A stretch of 64,000 nucleotides of DNA, from the NCBI GenBank assembly GCA_009103225.1, contig RHPI01003041.1, forward strand, positions 205,439 to 269,438, read 5' to 3'. Below the pieces are notes generated by a model. The model did no database searches, was not told the DNA's origin, and saw only the letters and a program-made list of their open reading frames with translations. Positions 57,737 through 64,000 of this stretch are shown piece by piece (the stretch's first letter is position 1; every line of letters begins with the position of its first letter). Position numbers and translations under genes: made by a program. This stretch comes from Chlorokybus atmophyticus (Eukaryota > Streptophyta > Chlorokybophyceae > Chlorokybales > Chlorokybaceae).

Positions 57737-60700
57737 ATGGCGGAAGTGGAGGATGGCCCCGTCACCGAGAAGGTAAGTGTGTTTATGGGGAGCCAAGGAC
57801 TGGGGATGGGTTGGTTGGTTGCCAGCCTGAGCGTTACACCTGGCAGGCCAGTGGGGCGGCCGCCGCTGCCGGCGAGGCGGAGGAGGATCCGGAGAAGAAG
57901 CGCAAGAAGGAGGAGAAGGTTGGTGTTTGGGATCTGCCTTCATGTGTGTGAGGTAACTTGAACCCACGCTGTGTGTGCTCCGGCAGTTGAAGGAAAAGGA
58001 GGCCAAGAAGGCCAAAGCTAAAGCAAAGGCGGAGGCTGCTGCTGCCGCCGCCGCTGCCAAGGTAATGTACCCTTTCCACGAAACAGCCTGCACAATACTC
58101 GACTTTAGCATCACACACATTGGCACACAGCCTTAGAAGTACTGCAACACTGCATTGTGCACAGACAGTGCGAACAGCGCATTGCACAAGCATGTTGCAT
58201 GCGTGCGTGCATGTGCGTAAGTATGTGTGTGCTACAGTGTGCATGTGTGCGCACATGCACGTGCATTGAGTGGAGGTTAGTCCACAACACACAACTGCAA
58301 CTGCGCATGCGCGCACACACACGCGCACGCAGTGACTTGTCACAATCGCATATGGCGTCTGTGTAGTGCTTTCTATGTTTGACACCATTCTCCTGTCTTT
58401 ACATATACACATACACACACACTATGTACACACTCAGCAGGGTGCCAACAGCAAGGCGGATGGTCCCGCAGCAGAGAAGAAAGGGGGCAAGGCCGGAGGC
58501 GGCGGGGTTGGTGGAGCTGCAGCAGCGCTCGCGTCCGCCGTCGATGAGGTGGAGCTCGCGCGTGCCACGCCCAAGGGACACAAGAAGGACGTGTCGGGAG
58601 AGATGCCGAAGGCGTATAACCCTCGCGCGGTCGAACTCGCGTAAGTGTGTATGTGATCATGCTGTGTACATAACAACATGCATGTTAGATGTGCATATAC
58701 ACAAGCACGCGCAGGTTAACAGCAACGCTAACACGCATGGGCACATGCGCGCACGCACACACACACATGCACTCCTCTCCAGATCCCCGCCGTTGTATGC
58801 GCGCTTACACAAGCACTCACACATCGGCGTTAACTGCACTCGTCACGTAGTGTGCTGTCAGTACACGTTTGCAGATAGGTTTGGTAGGGGAAGTTTTGTG
58901 TTGTGTCAGAGTCGGTCACACCAGTTGCCTGTTATGCACAGTGCACTCATGCAAATGTACATTAAAGCACGATTGGCTCCAACTGCAGATGGTACGACTG
59001 GTGGCAGCAGAGCGGGTTCTTCTCCGCCGATCCAGCTAGCAAAAAGCCCAAGTTTGTTGTGGTGAGTAAGGCAGCACTGTCAAGCGATTGTTATGTGGTT
59101 TCATGCAACATGCTTGCGTTGGGAGCTGGTGCACAAGCGTGATTAATCCCACACAGGTCATACCTCCACCCAACGTCACAGGCTCGCTTCACATTGGGCA
59201 CGCGCTCGCCAATGCAGTTGAGGTGAGCGTCAACATGGTCTGAATAGAGCACTCTGTTGTGCTACTTGATTGTGGTCGTGATGAAGTGCGCGTCGTCCTG
59301 AAACAGGATGCTTGCGTGAGGTGGAGACGCATGAGCGGGTACGAAGCCCTGTGGGTCCCTGGCACTGACCATGCTGGCATTGCTACACAGGTGGGCATGT
59401 GGTTGTGTGAGCGTGTGGGCGTGTGGGTCTGTGGGTGTGCGGATGTGTGTGTGGGGATGTTTGTGGGTGTATGTGGGTGTGGTGGTGTGTGTGTGTTGGG
59501 GGGGGGNAGCAGGTGGAAGCGTGATAGAAGGGTGGTTGGGTGGGAGGGTGGTTGGGTATATGTTGGGATGTAGGTGGTGGGTTTGAGTTGGGGTGGGTGG
59601 GTAGGATGCAGTACCAACCACACCCACAGTGTGTAGTGTATTGTGTGATTAGTGTCGTTGGTGTTAACTTAACCGATTTTGTACTTGGCCTTTGGATGTC
59701 CATATTTGACTTGCTGTGTGCGTCTCTGTTGTGACACAGGATAGTAGTTATTGATGGTGTCAACACTGTGGTGTGACGTGCTGTACTTGTAGAGTTGCTG
59801 TTCTCACAACCAGTGTTCCAGCTTGGGAGCAAGAGGACTCCTACTAAAAGAGTGAATAGGGGGGGGGCGCGTGTGAGTGTGCGCTTGCGTGTGTGAGACA
59901 GCGCGTACACGCGTCTGTCTGTGCACGCGCGTGCATGTGGTATGACTATGACAGTTGTGGTTTTGCTGTGTTGTTTTCTTAACACTGTGTTGATGCAGAC
60001 AGTTGTGGAGAAGACGATTGCGAAGCAGGAGAAGAAGTCTAGGCATGACCTCGGGAGAGAAGAGTTCATCAAGCGGGTGAGAGCCTTTTTGCACGTTACT
60101 CATCAGTGGGTAGAGTTGTTGTCTTGACTATTGTTTATGACACATACCGACAACATTTCAGGTCTGGGAGTGGAAAGTAAAGTACGAAAGCCGCATACTC
60201 GACCAGTTGAAGCGGTTAGGCGTTTCTGTCGATTGGGACAGACTGGTACGCCAATGTTGTTGGTTGATTTCACTGTTGGGTTGACTTGCGTCACAGCTGT
60301 GAGTGCGCGTGTGTCTGTGTGTCTGTGTGCATGAGCATGTACCAACCCTACAGGTGTTTACAATGGACGACACGCGGTACAAGGCGGTCATGGAGGCTTT
60401 CGTGCGCATGCACGCCGACGGTTTGATCTACCGCGACAACCGTCTCGTCAACTGGGACTGCCGTCTCCGCACGGCCATCTCCGACATTGAGGTGGACTAC
60501 ATCACCATCGAGAAGCGCACGCTGCTGGCCGTGCCGGGCTACAAGGACAAGGTGGAGTTTGGGGCCATCACGTCCTTCGCGTACCTGCTCGAGGATGGCG
60601 CAGATGAGATCATCATCGCAACGACGAGACCGGAAACCATGCTGGGTGATACGGCCGTGGCCGTGCATCCTGATGATGAGAGATACAAACGGTTTCATGG

Positions 60701-62967
60701 CAAGTTTGTGGTGCATCCGTTTAATGGAAGAAGGCTGCCGATCATTACAGACGCGGTGCTGGTTGATATGTCCTTTGGCACAGGCGCTGTGAAGGTGAGC
60801 TGATGCTCTGTGTATGTGTATGTGTGCGCGCGCGCGCGCGTGCTTGTCTCTCTGTGTGCGTGTGCGTATGTGTTCACTACTGTGGCTTTGCGTTGCTCAC
60901 GTGGACATTTTTGTTGTGCAGATCACGCCTGCTCACGATCCCAACGATTTCGAGACGGGCAGGAGGCACAACCTGCAGTTCATCAACATCTTGACGGATG
61001 ATGGGTGCATTAACAGCAACGGCGGGGAAGGGTTTGTTGGCCTCCCGCGCTTTGAGGCCCGCACGGCCGTCATCAAAGCCTTGCAAGACAAGGGTCTCTA
61101 CCGCGGCGCGGCGGACAACCCGATGCGTTTGGGCGTGTGCTCGCGGTCCAACGATGTGATTGAGCCCGTGATCAAGCCGCAGTGGTATGTGAAGTGCGGG
61201 GACATGGCTGCCAATGCCGCCAAGGTTGTCACGGACGGAGACATGGATATCGTGCCGAAGGTCTTCGAGGACGTGTGGTTCAGGTGGATGGAGAACATAC
61301 GCGACTGGTGCGTGTCGAGACAGCTGTGGTGGGGACATCGCATACCCGCCTGGCACGCGTCTCTCCCCGGCGAACCCACGTTGTCTCAGGGCGGCGAGAG
61401 GGATACCACACGTTGGGTTGTTGCGCGCAATGAGGATGAAGCAAGGGCCAAAGCTGTTGATATGCTCGGGCGCGAGGACGTTGCGTTGGAACAGGACCCC
61501 GATGTGCTGGACACGTGGTTCTCATCCGGACTATTCCCCTTCTCAGTGTTTGGTTGGCCCGACAACACGCCCGACTTGCAAGCCTTCTACCCAACATCGT
61601 TGCTTGAAACCGGCCACGACATCCTCTTCTTCTGGGTCGCGAGGATGGTGATGATGGGTCTGCAATTGACACAACAAGTGCCCTTCAAGCAGGTGTTCTT
61701 GCATGCGATGGTGCGCGACGCACACGGGCGCAAGATGAGCAAGTCTTTGGGCAACGTGATCGACCCGCTGGAGGTCATAGAGGGCGTGTCGTTGGAGGAG
61801 TTGCACGCGAAGCTCGAGCAGGGCAACCTTGAGGAGAAAGAGGTCGAGAGGGCCAAAGCTGCGCAGAAAGAGGACTTCCCTGATGGGATTGCCGAGTGCG
61901 GGACTGATGCCCTTCGCTTCGCCCTCCTCGCGTACACGACGCAACCGCGCGACATCAACCTCGACGTGAAGCGTGTTGTTGGGTACCGCATGTGGTGCAA
62001 TAAGCTGTGGAACGCCACACGCTTCGCCCTCATGAACCTAACGGACTTCACTCCTCACGAGGGAGTAATGCATGTGGACACGTCATCGTTGTCCTCCCCG
62101 CTCGCAGTAAGGTGGGTCCTCTCGCGCCTCAACAACGCCATCAACACGACCGTGAAGGCCTTCGAGGCCTACGAGTTTGCCAACGTGACCACGAGCGTGT
62201 ACGCCTTCTGGCAGTACGAGCTTTGCGATGTGTACATCGAGTTGATGAAGCCGCTGTTGACTGGGCCGGATGTGACGGCGAAACAACATGCTCAGGCCGC
62301 ACTGTGGACCTGTCTGGATTGTGGCCTTCGCCTCCTTCACCCTATTATGCCTTTTGTCACGGAAGAACTCTGGCAACGGCTGCCAAGGACTGAAACCCAA
62401 CGCAATGCCACGCCCTCTATTTGTGTCGCAGAGTACCCAAAGCATGTTGATGCGTGGGTTGATGAGGATGCAGAGAGGGTGATGAGTATAGTTGACAGCG
62501 CTGCACGCGCCACGCGACAACTGAGAATGGCCTACAACGTGCCGCCGAAACAGCGGGTCCACGTGTCCGTCCTGTGCCGAGGTGGCGAGGACCTCGCGCG
62601 CGTGGTGGAGGGCGCGGCCGGTGACGTGGCCACGCTGGCGGGGTGTGCGCGTGTGGATGTGCTCAAAGAGGGTGAGAGCGCACCTCCCGGCAGCGCTGTT
62701 GGTATTGTTGATGATGCCATGAGCGTGTATCTCCACCTACGCGGCGTGGTGGACCCTGCGACCGAGCTGGACAAGCTGCGCAAGCGCGAGGAGGAGACGC
62801 GTAAGAGTGCCAATGTCCTCGAGAAGAAGATGAATGCCACCGGATATGTAGACAAGGTGCCACACGCTGTCCAGGACGACAACCGAGCCAAGGCAGCCAA
62901 GCTACAGGCCGAACTCGACTCCATTGCTGAGGCTGCGGAGGCATTCCATAAGCTGCTATTAGAGTGA
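57737..62967 (+). CDS. Valyl-tRNA synthetase
   Basis: Class I synthetase charging tRNA-Val. Eleven exons (57737-57772, 57847-57918, 57987-58061, 58441-58640, 58989-59061, 59157-59222, 59307-59390, 59999-60076, 60162-60245, 60354-60794, 60922-62967) total 1084 residues. A Lys/Ala/Glu-rich N-terminal extension typical of eukaryotic ValRS precedes [20 protein letters not shown]. The HIGH signature is in [18 protein letters not shown]. The editing domain carries [17 protein letters not shown] and [21 protein letters not shown] lies in [17 protein letters not shown]. The anticodon-binding domain and a C-terminal coiled coil ([20 protein letters not shown]) complete it. The large final exon encodes 681 residues. 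The acceptor at 58438-58441 is CAGCAG, so one Gln may be optional. A G-run with an N lies in an intron at 59500-59507. Confidence 0.97.
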
Positions 62968-63538
62968 CATTTGTCGTTGTGGCTGAATGATTGATTCAAC
63001 TCAAGTTGGCAGCCTGCTGTTTTCTGGTCTGTTTGTTGCAGTGGCCATGTGCATGAAGGTGTGGTCATGCTGCGCGTGTTGGTACATGCATGCCATGTTC
63101 ATGTGATGTTGAGCGACCGAGTGCATGCAACAAAAGGCTGTTGGCTTCACTGTGTTGTGGCAACTGCAAGATACGCTGTCGCAGTTGTGTTGCACTGCTC
63201 GTGTCTACCTTTCCTTCACAATAGGAGAAGAGACTTGCATCGCACTCTGTCCATCCGACAATGTTGCGTGCTATCACTCGTCCAGGACCTCAGTAAGGGG
63301 CCGGAGCTTTCTCTAGACAGCTAGCTAACATTGTCCAATTTGGAACACAATGTGATGTTGTGACCCGCTATGCTAATCTCCTCCTCCTGCATGACACTCC
63401 AATAGCAAATGGCCACTGGCACAGACATTGCCACGCTGTAACCAGCGTACCAGTACGGTACCAGGCAATAATTACGCGCGCACTGATATCTAACACTTAT
63501 GCGACATCTTGCACCGATATTCGCGCCCAAGATCAAAA
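62968..63538. other. Intergenic, no gene
   Basis: Short ORFs on both strands show no motifs. Presumably 3' end of the synthetase and promoter of the sugar kinase. Confidence 0.55.
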
Positions 63539-63575
63539 GTGTATCGGAGATCTGACTTTCTGATCTCCGATACAC
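63539..63575. promoter_or_regulatory. Perfect 14-bp inverted repeat before the kinase start
   Basis: GTGTATCGGAGATC and its exact complement flank a 9-nt loop, ending 58 bp before the ATG at 63634. It may lie in the 5' leader and form an RNA hairpin, or be a dimer-binding site. Role unknown. Confidence 0.55.
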
Positions 63576-63633
63576 ATAGTGTGCAGTTTGGGCTGGTTTG
63601 TTGGCATTGGCGGCATTGCTAGCATCATCCACC

Positions 63634-64000
63634 ATGGCGGCGGCGACGGCGACGGCGGCGGCGATGGCAGCGTCAGCTGGGCTCGTATCATCCTCGTCAT
63701 TCACCTCCGTTTCTAGCAGGAGGAGAGAAGCATGCACCTCACTGCATGGCTCCCGCCGCCGCCTGAAGGCGCACACCCACAAGCCCACCCACAAGGCCAA
63801 CAACATGGTGAGGGTGGCGGCGACGTCGGTGGAGAGGGACGAGACCGTGGCCGAGAGACCAGAGGAGCCTGCTGTGGTTGGTCTCGGTGAGGCTCTGTGG
63901 GACGTGTTCAAGGACGCCAGGCGGCCTGGCGGCGCCCCGGCCAACGTGGCCTGGCATGCGGGCCAGATGGGCTGTCGTGGCGTCCTGGCCTCACGCGTAG
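63634..64000 (+). CDS. PfkB-family sugar kinase (fructokinase-like), 5' part, plastid-targeted by prediction
   Basis: The frame opens at ATG 63634 and runs off the window. The first 75 or so residues are Ala/Ser/Arg-rich and nearly free of acids (MAAATATAAAMAASAGLVSS, then SVSSRRREA and HGSRRRLKAH), as expected for a chloroplast transit peptide. The kinase begins PAVVGLGEALWDVF and the PfkB N-terminal signature GGAPANVAWHAGQMG follows. This wording (GEALWDVF ... GGAPANVAWH) is typical of bacterial-type carbohydrate kinases. Substrate cannot be told from the N-terminus. The absence of an intron so far contrasts with its neighbours. Confidence 0.85.
   Translation, partial: MAAATATAAAMAASAGLVSSSSFTSVSSRRREACTSLHGSRRRLKAHTHKPTHKANNMVRVAATSVERDETVAERPEEPAVVGLGEALWDVFKDARRPGGAPANVAWHAGQMGCRGVLASRV

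Overview
The window is nuclear DNA of a eukaryote, most likely an alga or other plastid-bearing protist. Every confident gene is split by GT-AG introns, many of them long alternating TG/CA/GC tracts. The last gene opens with a plastid-transit-like leader, and plant/algal-type families (PNGase A, DUF2237) are present. Stop codons look standard. Two runs of N and several homopolymer runs show that this is draft assembly.

Region 1 (about 2.1-16.4 kb) reads as one large DNA transposon. Its transposase (minus strand, 14534-11415) has an N-terminal zinc finger and blocks resembling Plavaka-type transposases of the CACTA (CMC) superfamily. It travels with five other genes: an unknown protein (2739-4558), a zinc-finger/OTU cysteine-protease protein (5155-7928), a RING-finger protein (7981-8997, perhaps the 3' part of the OTU gene), a zinc-finger/Tudor-like/C5-cytosine methyltransferase (9481-11211) and a small acidic protein (15043-15895). 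All three promoter intervals carry GTACCAT/ATGGTAC palindromes; the left end has a 53-bp tandem repeat and the right end an AACGGCAA-like repeat. The methyltransferase copy is damaged (frameshift, ENV to KNV).

Region 2 (about 16.8-38 kb) is a large diverged inverted duplication. Each arm holds a PNGase A-like gene (17246-19998 plus; 34747-37529 minus) followed by a coiled-coil gene. The PNGase A genes both keep open exons, but divergence rises steeply toward the 3' end. The coiled-coil gene is nearly complete in the right arm (32970-29273, one in-frame TGA). In the left arm only its last three exons survive as a pseudogene (23584-24567), the rest being replaced by non-LTR retrotransposon debris. 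The centre holds an assembly gap, a (GA)n tract and no convincing gene.

Region 3 (about 38-45.5 kb) is AT-rich and gene-poor, with microsatellites, a tRNA-like sequence and two weak coding candidates.

Region 4 (45.5-64 kb) is a compact run of housekeeping genes in divergent pairs: DNA2 nuclease-helicase (minus, 19 exons) with an NT5DC-type HAD 5'-nucleotidase (plus, 8 exons), then a DUF2237 protein (minus, 4 exons) with valyl-tRNA synthetase (plus, 11 exons). A PfkB-family sugar kinase with a transit-like leader runs off the right edge. The models for these four complete genes were assembled by hand; every junction is GT-AG and every phase closes.
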